A stretch of 64,000 nt of DNA from Gracilaria vermiculophylla (GCA_019155205.2 JAHNZQ020003148.1:114469-178468); one strand, 5' to 3'. Numbered from the stretch's first letter, positions 33,700 to 43,305 are shown. Notes: generated by a model not told the origin, from the sequence alone. A program made the numbers and translations.

Positions 33700-34529
33700 T
33701 TGGAGTGCTCTAAACCTGGAGGAAATTACAGTGGAATTCCTGAGGTGATGGCTCTTGTTGAGGAGGAGAAAGAAGTTCTCCGCATCACTGTGGTGGAGTT
33801 CTGGAAGAAACAGAGTACGCGTGAGTACTGCAAGGAGTGTCTTGCCACGGTGGGGAGTTTGACATCGTCATTCGACGTCGACCGAGACGGCGTGCTTGTA
33901 CGCCGCACCCCCCTGGATGGGGCTCTCCAAAAGCTGGTCCCGCCGAAGCTACAGGCGGGAGTGTTGTATCTCTCGCACTATCCTCGCCTTGCTGGGCACC
34001 CCGGTGGATCTCGGATGTATTTCACCATGCGGAGGGAGTTCTGTTTGCCGAACATGGCTTACGCCTCCTTCCAAACGGTGGCGGATTGCTACTCCTGCGC
34101 TTCTGCTAGGGGGAATATACGGAAACACCGGATGCCACTCACGCTGTTCCCACGTTCAGGACCGTTGGAGTTTGTGGCCATGGACTGCTTAGATCCTCTC
34201 CCCAAAACGGAGCGAGAGCACCAATTTATCCTCGTGATCACAGACCGCTTTTCCAAGATCACGCGTGCTGTCCCCCTCCGGAGCACTAGTGCAGCAGTGA
34301 TTGCCGACGCCTTTCTGGAGCATTTGGTTTACACTTACGGGATACCATTGTACCTCCTAACGGACAATGGCCCCCAGTTCGCGGCGAAACTCTTCAGCTC
34401 CGTCTCCGGAATGCTGGAGAAGAAGCAGTTGTTTACAACTGCCTATCACCCCCAGAAAAACGGACAGGCGAAAAGGTTCAACAAGACCATCGCCTCGAGG
34501 CTGAAGCACTACATCGCTGACCTCCAGAA
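33700..34529 (+). pseudogene. Integrase, family A, cut by assembly gap
   Basis: Open to the gap. Contains the zinc-binding H-H-C-C region (LSHYPRLAGHPGGSRM, then VADCYSCASARGNIRKH), the core with the first aspartate (VAMDCLDPLPKTE, QFILVITDRFSKITRAVPL), STSAAVIADAFLEHLVYTYG, the second aspartate (LLTDNGPQFAAKLF) and YHPQKNGQAKRFNKTIASRL. In the last box the family has E before R-F-N; here it is K (codon aaa), so the third catalytic residue is lost. The C-terminal part lies in or beyond the gap. Confidence 0.85.
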
Positions 34530-34629
34530 NNNNNNNNNNNNNNNNNNNNNNNNNNNNNNNNNNNNNNNNNNNNNNNNNNNNNNNNNNNNNNNNNNNNNNN
34601 NNNNNNNNNNNNNNNNNNNNNNNNNNNNN
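34530..34629. other. Assembly gap (100 N)
   Basis: Exactly 100 undetermined bases, a conventional size for a gap of unknown length. Sequence after it does not continue the integrase, so an unknown amount is missing or two contigs were joined by scaffolding. Confidence 0.95.
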
Positions 34630-35108
34630 ACACATTGCTGTATGGACACGAGTGGTGGCGGAATACAGAGAGTGTAAGGTGGTTGAGTGAATTTGTGCAC
34701 TGTGACGGTCTCGTGAGTGTACGGAACTGTCATGCCTTGTTGTGCCTTGCTGTTGTCAGCATTATTGAATTGTGGCTATTACATTTATGTCATGCTACAA
34801 TATGATTGGTAGTATTGATTGTCTCGCCTTTGTAGTGTAATTTCTGATGGAACCTAGTCGGTGCGACTGAACCACTATATAAGTCGTGGTCGAGGCACCT
34901 CCAAGTAAATCCAAGCCAGAGCTGGCGAACATTCTAAATATCCCTCTAACTTTCCCTTGCCCCTCTGACCTCCAATACTGCCAGGATCGCATACTCGAAT
35001 TTGAAGAATCGACGAGGACGTCTGATTCAAAAAGGGGGTGAATGTAATATAGTATTAAGCTACTCATTTTAGACTACTGCTAGCCACGACCGCTTATTTC
35101 AATTCATA
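34630..35108 (+). other. Possible retroelement 3' end: promoter-like box, polypurine tract, LTR start
   Basis: ctatataagtcgtgg near 34,875 has a TATA-like core. At 35,029-35,042 aaaaagggggtgaa looks like a polypurine tract and is followed at 35,043 by tgtaatatag, a plausible LTR start. No second copy of this LTR is in the window, so the call is tentative. The sequence is interrupted at 35,107 by a Tc1-type element. Confidence 0.35.
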
Positions 35109-36390
35109 CAGTGCGTTTCAAAAACATATTACCCCTCAAAAGTGCGCCAAAACTGTACTGTAGGCTAGATTTTGCACATAGTCTATGTAAAATTGTTTCA
35201 AAAAGATATGTACACCGCCTTCTTTCTAATAAAAATGGCTCGACGTCCGCCACTTTCCAAGCAAGAACAGCTTCTAATCGTTTAATTGAACGCCGAGAAG
35301 CAATCTAACAGTGCTATCGCTAAAAAATTTAAGCGTTATAGGGTCACAATTGCTACTTTTCTCAAAAACCCGACTCTATATGGCTTAAAACGATCTCCGG
35401 GACGTCCGAAGAAGCTCAGCCCAGCAAACAAAACAAGAATTTAAAGGGAGTTGTGTAAAGGAAAAGTATCGTGCAAAAAAATTGGAATTAATCTCAATCT
35501 CAACGTTTCAAAATCAACTATATAGAGGCAGATAAACAGTATAAATTTATTTAAATAAAAAAAAATGAAGAAAACTTTCTTTTTCCAAGACCATCACAAG
35601 CAAAGGAAGATTGACTGGTGTGCTGGAAAAGATTACTGGAAAAAGTAATGGGAAAATGTTATTTTTACTGATGAAAAAACGTTCAATTTTTGGACCGACC
35701 AGATTGCTACAAAAATTATTTGCACGATCTTTGTAAGAAACTTCATTAATTTTATACCAGGCACTCTGGTGTAGGCTTTGTAATGGTCTGGGCGGGCATT
35801 TCTAAAAAAGGTCTAACGAAAATTGCCTTCATTGAAATGAACATGGATGCAGAAAAATATCAAGAAGTTCTATACAACTATTTGCTACCTTTTGGTTTAT
35901 GTTTCCATGAAGAAAATTTCATTTTTCAACATGATAATGCGCCTGTACACAATGCGTCTTTAATCAAAAATTGGCTACAGTAGTCTGAGGTATCTGTTTT
36001 AGAGCGGCCAGCCCGCTCACCAAATTTGAACTCAATCGAAAACATTTGGGGACTGCTGACAAGGATGATTTATGCGCCTGGAAGGCAATTTCAGACAGTT
36101 TTTGAACTCAAAAACTGTATTAAAACTTGCTCGAAATCTATAACAGTTTCAACTGTGGAAAAGTACATCAATTCGATGCCGAAACGCTGCATTAGCGATA
36201 TAGAGCAAAAAGGATGCAAAATAAACTATTGCGCGTCGCGCAGTAAAGATTTGTTATTGATGATCATATGTTTTTGAAACGTTTTTTTGACTTTACTTTT
36301 TTCTGAAACCTATTTTTGTAGGCATACAGTATACATTTGTTCGTTTTTTTTGAGATTTCACAGCATGTCGTATGTTTTTGAAACAGTCTG
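35109..36390 (+). mobile_element. Tc1-type DNA transposon with complete ends
   Basis: 1,282 bp bounded by TA on both sides (35,107-35,108 and 36,391-36,392), the target duplication of the superfamily. Ends begin cagtgcgtttcaaaaaca and finish ttttgaaacagtctg. Each end has a second copy of the core gtttcaaaaa(c/g)atat: left outer 35,115-35,129 and inner 35,195-35,209; right inner 36,266-36,280 and outer 36,370-36,384 (inverted). This is the IR/DR arrangement. Confidence 0.85.
35234..36277 (+). pseudogene. Tc1-type transposase, broken
   Basis: Starts MARRPPLSKQEQ with a helix-turn-helix segment (NSAIAKKFKRYRVTIATFL) and a GRPKK AT-hook-like patch, then KIDWCAGKDYWKK, NVIFTDEKTFNFW with the first catalytic aspartate, MVWAGISKKGLTKIAFIE, FIFQHDNAPVHNASLIKNWL with the second aspartate, SPNLNSIENIWGLL with the acidic third residue, and a C-terminal NSMPKRCISDIEQKG. 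The family's P-D-L-N reads P-N-L-N. Stops and frame changes occur at about 35,282, 35,440, 35,650-35,780 and 35,981. All three catalytic residues are still present. Confidence 0.85.
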
Positions 36391-36392
36391 TA

Positions 36393-36784
36393 TGTTCGAA
36401 TCTGATTCAAATGTATGAACAGGGGGAGACATGCCTACAAAAGGCAAGAGTCTCATAGCAAACGACGGAAGCAGTAAGTTTCATCGTTGCAGTGAGTAAA
36501 CGTGAACTTCAATTTCTTTCCCCTCTCCTCTCTTACACCACCCGGCTATCACAATGATTTTTTGTCTCTCAAGTATCTTATCCGCCCCATCAATCGGTTA
36601 TCAGTAGCCTCCAAATTAGTCCAACCTACAGTCGTCCCCGTTCTGTCTTTTTCATCCTCTGATACTCATTGAACTCACCTTTATGTCCAGCCACATCTAT
36701 GCTCCGTAAACCAGTTTGCGTATTCGACACCACGGCCTGTTTTTGCGTGCACTGCGCTCTCTATTACATTATGATCAGATGAAC
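36393..36784. other. Continuation of pre-insertion sequence, no gene
   Basis: Sequence following the Tc1-type element. It contains aacagggggagaca but no recognisable coding region. Confidence 0.35.
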
Positions 36785-37265
36785 ATAACTTTTCCGAATG
36801 CAATAATGAAGGAAATTTTGTTATGGTTGGTGCATCCTTTTCTGTACAAGATAAAAGCTTTGTAGTATACCTGAATGGTATTTACAACTAGGTAGCATAT
36901 GGTTATATTTTGAAGCACTTCTTTATTTCATCTATTAATGAACTTCACAAAGAAGGTTGCTGTTTCAGCAAGACAATGCACTTGTTTAAATTTCCAAGTA
37001 CTAAAAGAATTAGTTTCATGACGAAGGAACTTTACTTGTAGTCTGGCCCGTGTGCCCTTGGACCTGAACCCTGTTGGAAATACATAGAGCAGTGCTGCAT
37101 ATTTCGTGTATTCTGATGATCACCGATTTGACGCCGGAGACGAACTGAAAGTTTTTTCGGGGGAAGAGTGGAACACAAATGACATGAATTTGTTATGTGT
37201 GCTAACACGGAGCATACCAAGCCATAGAATGGCAGTCATCAGAGTAAACAAAAAACAAAATATTG
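36785..37265 (+). pseudogene. Tc1-type transposase relic 3, C-terminal part
   Basis: Fragments in changing frames follow the Tc1 order: NFVMVGASFSVQDKSFVVYL with LNGIYN (family: G-S-V-M-V-W-G, then F-x-x-G-x-M-N), a F-Q-Q-D-N-A-like block read as a frameshifted FSKTMH/ARQCT near 36,965-36,990, SGPCALGPEP/CPWTxTLLEIH in place of P-D-L-N-P-I-E, and 37,106-37,260 with FDAGDELKVFSGEEWN and IPSHRMAVIRVNK, which match the C-terminal helices. It is from a different lineage than the element at 35.1 kb and shows no terminal repeats. Confidence 0.6.
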
Positions 37266-39008
37266 ATTGTACATTAAAGAGTGAAAAGGGCATTTTAATT
37301 ACATCTTTCGGTTATTTTTGACGAGCACAAAGTCTACTATAGGTTGGCTCCGTGAGCTCCTTCACAACCATATGCGTAAAAAAATTACTTGTGTTGTAAT
37401 GTTGGCCAGTAAAAAAGCAATGAAGCAATGGTTATGAATCGGGGGACGAGAGTATTGATTGCATTGTGTTCTGGGCTGTCAACGCATTTTTTGCCTTCGC
37501 GGATACTACTAGTGCTTCGACAAGCGAAGTATCGAACTAGGGAAGTAGCGCTGGGGTTTCTAAGTTAGATTCTAGAGTCGGAATAGCTGCAGTCCATACA
37601 GCTGCTCGAGATGCACCCCTAGCTTTTCAGATGCCTCTGGATTTCAAATCATAGAGGCGGCAGCGAATTTAAGAGGGTCTGAAGGAGCCGAATACTGCCT
37701 TGAAAGTGCTGCAGAGCTCCGTGGCCTTGTTAAGCTCGCTCCGAGCAGAGATGTGCTAATGGAGCTTCTAGCGGAGACTCGCAAGCAGAGGCGCAAGAGA
37801 TCTGCTTCTCGTGGTGCTCAGAAGCGGGCTTTGAACTGAGTTCATAATAAGTTGGTTGCAAAGTCCCCAGTTGCAGCGAGCAATGGAGTCGAAAAGACGG
37901 ATCGTCCTTGGTTGATCTCAAAGCTTGAAATGATTGAGGTGTAACCGAATTGTGTAGCCTCATACAGGCTCTGTAGGCGCTGATGTCGGTTGTCGAAACA
38001 AGATTGGCACGCGCGACACATTTAAATTATATGCGCAAACAGTACCATTTGGGACGCTACAGTTCTTTGCTTACTACGACGTTTGTTTTTCCGTGTTAGA
38101 AGCCAAGATTTTGTACACAAAAAGCTAAGACACCCAGCTCTCATATGAGGTATCGAACGTCAGGAGTACTGCAGAAAAACGGAAATGAGGTGGGCTTTTC
38201 TTGCCAAGTTCAAAGTCGTATTTACTTTCCGACACAATACATGGTGAACTGTTTACTGAGTAACGCTAGGGCTTAAGGCACGTGTTCTATTGTGTGACCA
38301 AGCTGTAAAGTATTCGATACTCTGGCAGTCAGTTTTACTGCATTCCAAAGCATGTAACATGTAAACCGGCGTCATGGTGGATGTTTTCTCGCCGAAAAAC
38401 AATAACCTAACTAGAAACGGTCCAAAGGAATAACGGCACAATTTTGAAATGTTGTGAACTCTACCTAGGAAAGAAATCGGAGAAAGTGTACCGCATCACC
38501 ATATCCACAGTTAAGGTTATGTACAGTAGATCGAGGATCTCTTCTAATCAATTTTTTTTTCATTTTTATCACATTGGTGCCCCGATGTACCTTCAAATGC
38601 CCCATATTCTGCAGTCCCAAGGTATAATCCAGCCCAACAATTTTAAAGCTTGACACCGGTATCGGATACTCTTTTTGGTGGCCCTAGCAATAATACAAAT
38701 ACATCACGAATGTAGCTTGAACAAGGCTGTGGGCATGCCTTCTGCTTCTCGAGACACTTATCTTGCGGAACGCCGTTCACGATAGCGAAATTATCCCGTC
38801 AGCCAAAGTGCTGCTGATTCCTCAAATTAAAACTAACAGATGTCCCGTTCTGCACTATCTTCTTCGTAGTTATGTATTTCATCGCTGATCCTCAGCTCTC
38901 TATTATACCTAGAAAATACTTGTCCCTTTTCTTACCTTACGAATGAGATGTCGTCCTGTGTAGTTTCTACCCCTCCATTTCGATGTTTTCATTCCCGAGC
39001 CCTGTCTC
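37266..39008. other. Unassigned; one coding-like fragment at 37,500-37,840
   Basis: Around 37,620-37,837 a plus frame without a start reads SDASGFQIIEAAANLRGSEG, then AAELRGLVKLAPSRDVLMEL and a basic end (RKQRRKRSASRGAQKRALN). Just upstream another frame gives GVSKLDSRVGIAAVHTAARD, so a frameshift is likely. It looks like a gene remnant of unknown family. The remainder (37,970-39,008) shows nothing recognisable apart from the promoter of the next gene. Confidence 0.35.
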
Positions 39009-39016
39009 TATAAAAG
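39009..39016 (+). promoter_or_regulatory. TATA box of the 39.1 kb gene
   Basis: tataaaag lies 76 bases before the ATG. Transcription would be expected to begin near 39,040, giving a 5' leader of about 50 bases. The leader is C/T rich (aactctcaccatcgttcgat). Confidence 0.6.
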
Positions 39017-39091
39017 CTCTCCCATACATGCAAACTCTCACCATCGTTCGATATCTTCTGAAGAACCCATCATCTCTAAGCTACTCGCAAC

Positions 39092-40306
39092 ATGATTAGA
39101 CTGGCGATCCATCTATTTGTGCTCATCTTGTGTATAGCCTTGGCTTCTGCCCAAGTAGAACGCCCTGATGATGATGTTGCGCCAGCACCCCCATCGATTG
39201 GAGCCGATGTTCCGCTGACGTATTTTGGACCCGCACCTTCTCAGGTTGATCGACGACTGATAGGCCCAGTTCAACTTCTCAAGTCAGGGGTTATTAATTT
39301 TGATGAAGGAACGATCACCATCCCTCTTTACAAGGGTAGGTACTACGATAATACCACCCATTATTACATTCTGACAGATACGACGGATCCAGCTAACGCT
39401 GCTGCTCTTGGACTCAATCATGCTGCCAAACTCGAGTACATCACTCCGGAATCCGGAGCTACAGCCGATCTTTCTCCAAAAGGGATACTTGTCAACAGAA
39501 CTGGAAAAATTGACTTTTCTCCCAATCGAATTCTTCAACCGGGTCCAGATTCGGCTCCGTTCCCGCCAACCGAGTTTGGTGCTCCTCAGGTGGGCGACAA
39601 ACTTTATTCTCCGTACGTGCGTATCTCGAACGCCGGTAGCCGTTTGTACAATGCCCCCATCGTTGCCGATGGAATGAACTCTGAGGAGCTCGATGAGTAC
39701 TGTGAGGGTATTCCAGAGAACAGCACAGAGGCGTATGATCATATTCACAGCAAAGTCGTGGCTATTTGCCCCAGTGAGGCAACCGTAACTGTGAAACTGA
39801 CACCTGGGTTCAGTTTCTCAAAGCCAGTGCTGTATTTGTCAATGGATGCTTCAGCTGCGCTTCCGGCTGCTATGGAAGACACCACCCTCGCTCCCCGACT
39901 AGCCACGTTGCTTGTGGGAACAGATGATTCAGCCTTCTCCCCTGTTGAAAGGCTCTTTGCGGTGATCAACGGTTTCACCAATCGTGATTTGGCACCCGGT
40001 GCTCCTCAGAATGAAACAGTTCATCCAAGCCGTCAAGGTTTCTTTTCGGCGCTTTTCGAAGAGGGTAGCCCTCTCAACGTTTTGGGCGGCATTCCAACGG
40101 TAGCCACCGATTACTCTCCCGCTTGGGATCTAAACGTTGGTGAGTGGACCCGGTACTCTGTGGAGAACGGTATTCGGGATCGCCTAATTGAAGAGTTTCA
40201 AGTGCTTGGCTTTGTGGAACGTGGGTACATGACAGGCCCCGGAAATTCTACCTATGGAAGTAGTGGATTCATTGTGAATTGCCCAATTGTACACAGGTTT
40301 CTGTAG
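39092..40306 (+). CDS. Secreted protein of an uncharacterised family, 404 aa
   Basis: A complete single-exon gene. Residues 1-20 form a clear signal peptide (hydrophobic LFVLILCIALASA with likely cleavage before Q21). An acidic/proline-rich stretch follows (23-50). The mature protein has a conserved-looking core at 57-115 (GPVQLLKSGVINFDEGTITI, then ILTDTTDPANAAALGLNHA). I recall similar wording in uncharacterised secreted proteins of fungi and bacteria, but no function is known to me. Five N-glycosylation sequons (N87, N135, N210, N307, N385) and three mature cysteines (204, 226, 397) fit an extracellular protein. There is no transmembrane segment after the signal and no GPI-type tail. ATG context is acaacATGA. 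A TATA box lies upstream. Neighbours are not functionally related as far as I can see. Confidence 0.85.
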   Translation: MIRLAIHLFVLILCIALASAQVERPDDDVAPAPPSIGADVPLTYFGPAPSQVDRRLIGPVQLLKSGVINFDEGTITIPLYKGRYYDNTTHYYILTDTTDPANAAALGLNHAAKLEYITPESGATADLSPKGILVNRTGKIDFSPNRILQPGPDSAPFPPTEFGAPQVGDKLYSPYVRISNAGSRLYNAPIVADGMNSEELDEYCEGIPENSTEAYDHIHSKVVAICPSEATVTVKLTPGFSFSKPVLYLSMDASAALPAAMEDTTLAPRLATLLVGTDDSAFSPVERLFAVINGFTNRDLAPGAPQNETVHPSRQGFFSALFEEGSPLNVLGGIPTVATDYSPAWDLNVGEWTRYSVENGIRDRLIEEFQVLGFVERGYMTGPGNSTYGSSGFIVNCPIVHRFL

Positions 40307-40590
40307 ACGTTGGTAACACTTCGTGGTAATCCTCATTGAGTCGTGGCCGTGATCCCAGGTAGTGGTGTATCGAGGTAATGGGAGTTTTGTACCCGTTTCA
40401 GCGCTTTCTGAACCCAATATTTGTTGACAAGTGTAACAGGGGTTGCTTTTCTGAACCCAGCTGAACCCTGATTTTAGGCGTGTTTAGAGGGATGGGGTTT
40501 TGTTTCATATTAGGGGTTGTAATGTGGGTACAGATTTATGCCGATGGCATGATTTTGTCTCGCAGTTTTCAAAAAGGGGCCCATTGTCTC
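40307..40590. other. 3' flank of the secreted-protein gene
   Basis: Presumed 3' UTR and flank. No canonical aataaa signal was seen close to the stop; a repeated ctgaacccag/ttctgaacccaata phrase occurs at about 40,408-40,470. Confidence 0.4.
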
Positions 40591-40670
40591 CCATTTTGAC
40601 ATTTCATGGTCCGTGCCCTGGCATTTTGACTTTTTGTGTCCCATGCTCCGGCCTTCTGACATTTTTGTTG
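40591..40670 (+). repeat. Degenerate 30-bp tandem repeat
   Basis: cattttgac or its variant recurs at 40,592, 40,622 and 40,652 (ccttctgac), with a shared (t)cc(c/g)tgc(c/t)c(t/c)gg in between. About 2.7 units. It is non-coding. Confidence 0.6.
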
Positions 40671-42624
40671 TTGTTTGTCTCACGAAGGTATAAAGGGTAA
40701 TTGCAGGACGAGGGCAGTTGAACGTATCCTACCATCCATAATCTGGACGAATTCTAAAACTTCAAGAAAGTAAAAAAAGATAATGACCAATTTTTTTTGT
40801 TCATATATCGCATCAATTTCAATACAACCACATTGCTGCGCATGTTTTTCCATGAACCACAGGTCAAATCGAGAACCGAATTGAGGAGACAAAATCGAAC
40901 TCAACTGGTTGCGTCGCGGCGATTTCTTTGGAGTACGAAGCCGAGTCCAAACGGCTCTCAATGATTATTTTCCCTAAACCTGTTCAAATATAAGAAATGT
41001 GGAGATCATATATCCTGAACTTTGCTGTCAGTCTTTGCAGTGAAGGAAAGCAAATAAAGGTGTCTCTTCCTCCTGTACAAAAAATTTGCAACAAATCTGA
41101 AGGATTCATGAAAGATAATAAAAGCAATTTGAAAAACGAATAGTGTATTTTTGCGAGGTCAATGTGTTCTCACAACTCTTCAACGATACTGCTCCTTGTA
41201 TGGCAACAATGATACGTTGACGCCGAGATGCGAACATAAGAAACATACCTAGCTGGCGGAAAAAAGCCTAGCAATGTCTGTTTGATTACGACTTATGCAT
41301 CAAGGACTGTCGAAAAGACCGACAAGTTACGTACCCTCTGGCCTCATTGCTCTTTAGCAGTGTGACGTTTTTCTGTTAAACGTTAAAACTAATTATTTTA
41401 ATGCTCCAGCATCGGCTAATGAAGTCTGGTCAAGGTTTCGTACTGAGACTTGACGAGAACTGTCGGCATCTTCGTTGTCGTGCTGTGAAAGGATGTCGAC
41501 TAATTTGGTAGGTGCTTGCCGATGAAAGAAAAAGGCGCCAAAACGCGATCTTCAAGGGGCAAACCTGGTCTCAAAGCTTTTGTCTTATCAAAACCCCATC
41601 TCTGCATGTTTTTGCCTTGACACTGATTCCTTAGCTTTTCTTTCGGAAAATTTTTAGTCGTCACAGGCCTCTTTATCGCGCGAGTCAACGTCTTGTGCCC
41701 CACTATAAAGTAGCAATACTGTGCGAAGTTCGTACTCAATTCGCAGATACGTTGTAGGCGCTTTGTGATGGCATTTCTGTAATAAAAAATTGTTGGTCTC
41801 GAAGTTCATGTGGTATCGCGGAGGACATGCAGCACTGAAAGAAAGTCGTTTCGACCGGACTACTGCCTTCGGCTTTCTTGTATGTACCGGATCTTTGCTT
41901 TTCTTAAAACGTTATTCTTTCTCACAAAACGAAGCCCTTCAAACGGCGCGGCTGCACGATACAGTACTTCGGCTACAATACTTGACCGTAAATACGAAAC
42001 ATACGCCAAAAACAACCGGCTTTGAAATTGATTGTGTGAGTGAGAAACGCCCACTGCTGCTATTCGGCCTTCATAACGTCCAGCCACTAAGGAGGGACGA
42101 AGCACAACTGCTGTACTGCAAGCGGTAGTCGGGCAAAACACGCGACAGTTCGTACAGTCACATCTTTTAGTGAATATGACAACCACAGCGAGGACCATAC
42201 TGAACCTTTCGTTCTTGAAACCGTTCTTGAGTTGCTGTCAATGGTTGGAAACGGCTCTGGTCAACATTCTTAAGACGCATTGCATTGTTGACGGCAATCC
42301 ATGTCTCGCCAGTTCTGTGGATAACGAAAAAATTTTGCGCCGAGCTTGCCACACAGCCGTATTCGATGGCTCGTACAGTATAGAAAACCTTGCTGTTGCC
42401 TACTCACACGCTGCCACGCAAACACGCGTTTCTACGATTAATTCCTGAACACAGAATATTTCGCTTGAACTCCCCCTCAAGCACATCTCCGCGGTTCATA
42501 AAGGGATCACTTTCGCTCCGTCTCCAGTAATTGCTGACGAGTGTCCTCCTTCTCTACTTCACTCGCTTTCCATCAGATATCAGGAAGTTTCGAGAACAAC
42601 GTTCGCACCCGATTGAACTTCAAA
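40671..42624. other. Intergenic, no recognised gene
   Basis: Frames at 41,500-41,739 (minus), 41,790-42,128 (plus), 41,860-42,198 (minus) and 42,170-42,448 (plus) overlap in conflicting frames and show no domain. 42,480-42,624 would hold the promoter and leader of the next gene; cataaaggg at 42,498 is a weak TATA-like candidate. Confidence 0.45.
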
Positions 42625-43305
42625 ATGGAGATGGTCGATCCTATGTTGGTTGCGAAATTTCGCGCCAACGTCACAGTGAAAGATAGGAGATATCACTTCA
42701 ACAAATACAAGCAGTGTTTTGTTGGAAGTGAAGCGGTAGACTGGCTCGTCGACTCTGGACATGCGAAGACCCGGAAGGCTGCGGTTGATGTTGGTGAGAG
42801 GATGCGCCACATGGGACTCTTCGACCACGTCGTCTTTGAACATGGTTTTGAAGATAAAAACTACTTTTACTCCTTCAACGACGACGAACCGTTGGCCATG
42901 GATGACCTTCCAGATATGAGCCAGCGCAAGGGAATTGCCCTTATAGCTCACAACAACCTTAAGTCCACTCTTCTCGAATGGGCTCAAAAGCACAAGGACG
43001 CCCTATCGAAGCACAATCTGGTGGCCACGGGAACCACCGGGTCGTTGATATCAGAACATACTGGCCTTGATGTTCGGCTCATGAACAGTGGGCCTCTTGG
43101 TGGTGACCAGCAAATTGGGGCTCTCGTAGCTGAGCAAAGCATCAGCGTTCTGATTTTTTTCTGGGACCCCCTCACAGCTCAACCTCACGAAAGCGATGTC
43201 AAGGCCTTACTTCGCCTCGCAGTTCTTTGCAATGCCGCCATTGCGATGAATGTCCTCACTGCTGATCTCCTCATGTCTGCAATTTCGGATTCGAAAAAGA
43301 AGTAA
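42625..43305 (+). CDS. DEP domain-methylglyoxal synthase fusion, 226 aa
   Basis: Methylglyoxal synthase converts dihydroxyacetone phosphate to methylglyoxal and phosphate, a glycolytic bypass known mainly from bacteria. The C-terminal two thirds aligns with the bacterial enzyme: GIALIAHNNLKSTLLEW, ATGTTGSLI, MNSGPLGGDQQIGALV, SVLIFFWDPL, PHESDVKALLRLA and MNVLTADLLM. Numbering from this ATG, equivalents of the E. coli residues are H109 (H19), K113 (K23), T137/T138 (T47/T48), S155 and G156, D161 (D71, the catalytic base), D181 (D91), H188 (H98) and D191 (D101). The residue matching E. coli D20 is N110. Before it, residues 7-85 form a DEP domain (LVAKFRANVTVKDRRYHFNK, VGSEAVDWLVDSG, ERMRHMGLFDHV, DKNYFYSFND). 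DEP domains commonly mediate membrane or receptor association. The frame is open 28 codons further upstream without an ATG; the chosen ATG has a good context (caaaATGG). No introns and no obvious transit peptide. I know of no described DEP fusion to this enzyme. Confidence 0.88.
   Translation: MEMVDPMLVAKFRANVTVKDRRYHFNKYKQCFVGSEAVDWLVDSGHAKTRKAAVDVGERMRHMGLFDHVVFEHGFEDKNYFYSFNDDEPLAMDDLPDMSQRKGIALIAHNNLKSTLLEWAQKHKDALSKHNLVATGTTGSLISEHTGLDVRLMNSGPLGGDQQIGALVAEQSISVLIFFWDPLTAQPHESDVKALLRLAVLCNAAIAMNVLTADLLMSAISDSKKK

Larger units (their letters stand above)
29061..34529 (+). mobile_element. Family A Ty3/Gypsy chromovirus, plus strand, better preserved copy
   Basis: LTR, leader, gag, reverse transcriptase, RNase H and integrase follow in order. 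Nearly all of gag-pol from 29,737 to 34,529 is in a single reading frame, broken by about nine isolated stop codons and one excursion to another frame at 31,526-31,873. The 3' end (integrase tail, chromodomain, LTR) is lost at the assembly gap at 34,530. Confidence 0.8.

Noticed and set aside
34630..34680. Integrase continuing after the gap
   Set aside because: Sequence after the Ns does not match the integrase C-terminus of the family A minus copy.
35234..36277. An active Tc1 transposase
   Set aside because: Although the catalytic residues are readable, several stops and frame changes break the gene.
41790..42448. Several 60-112 codon frames upstream of the DEP-synthase gene
   Set aside because: They overlap in opposing frames, have no domain or conserved look, and no promoter-like element was seen for them.
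42541..42624. An upstream extension of the DEP-synthase frame
   Set aside because: It begins with GTG and has no ATG; the first ATG in good context is at 42,625 and the DEP domain begins a few residues later.
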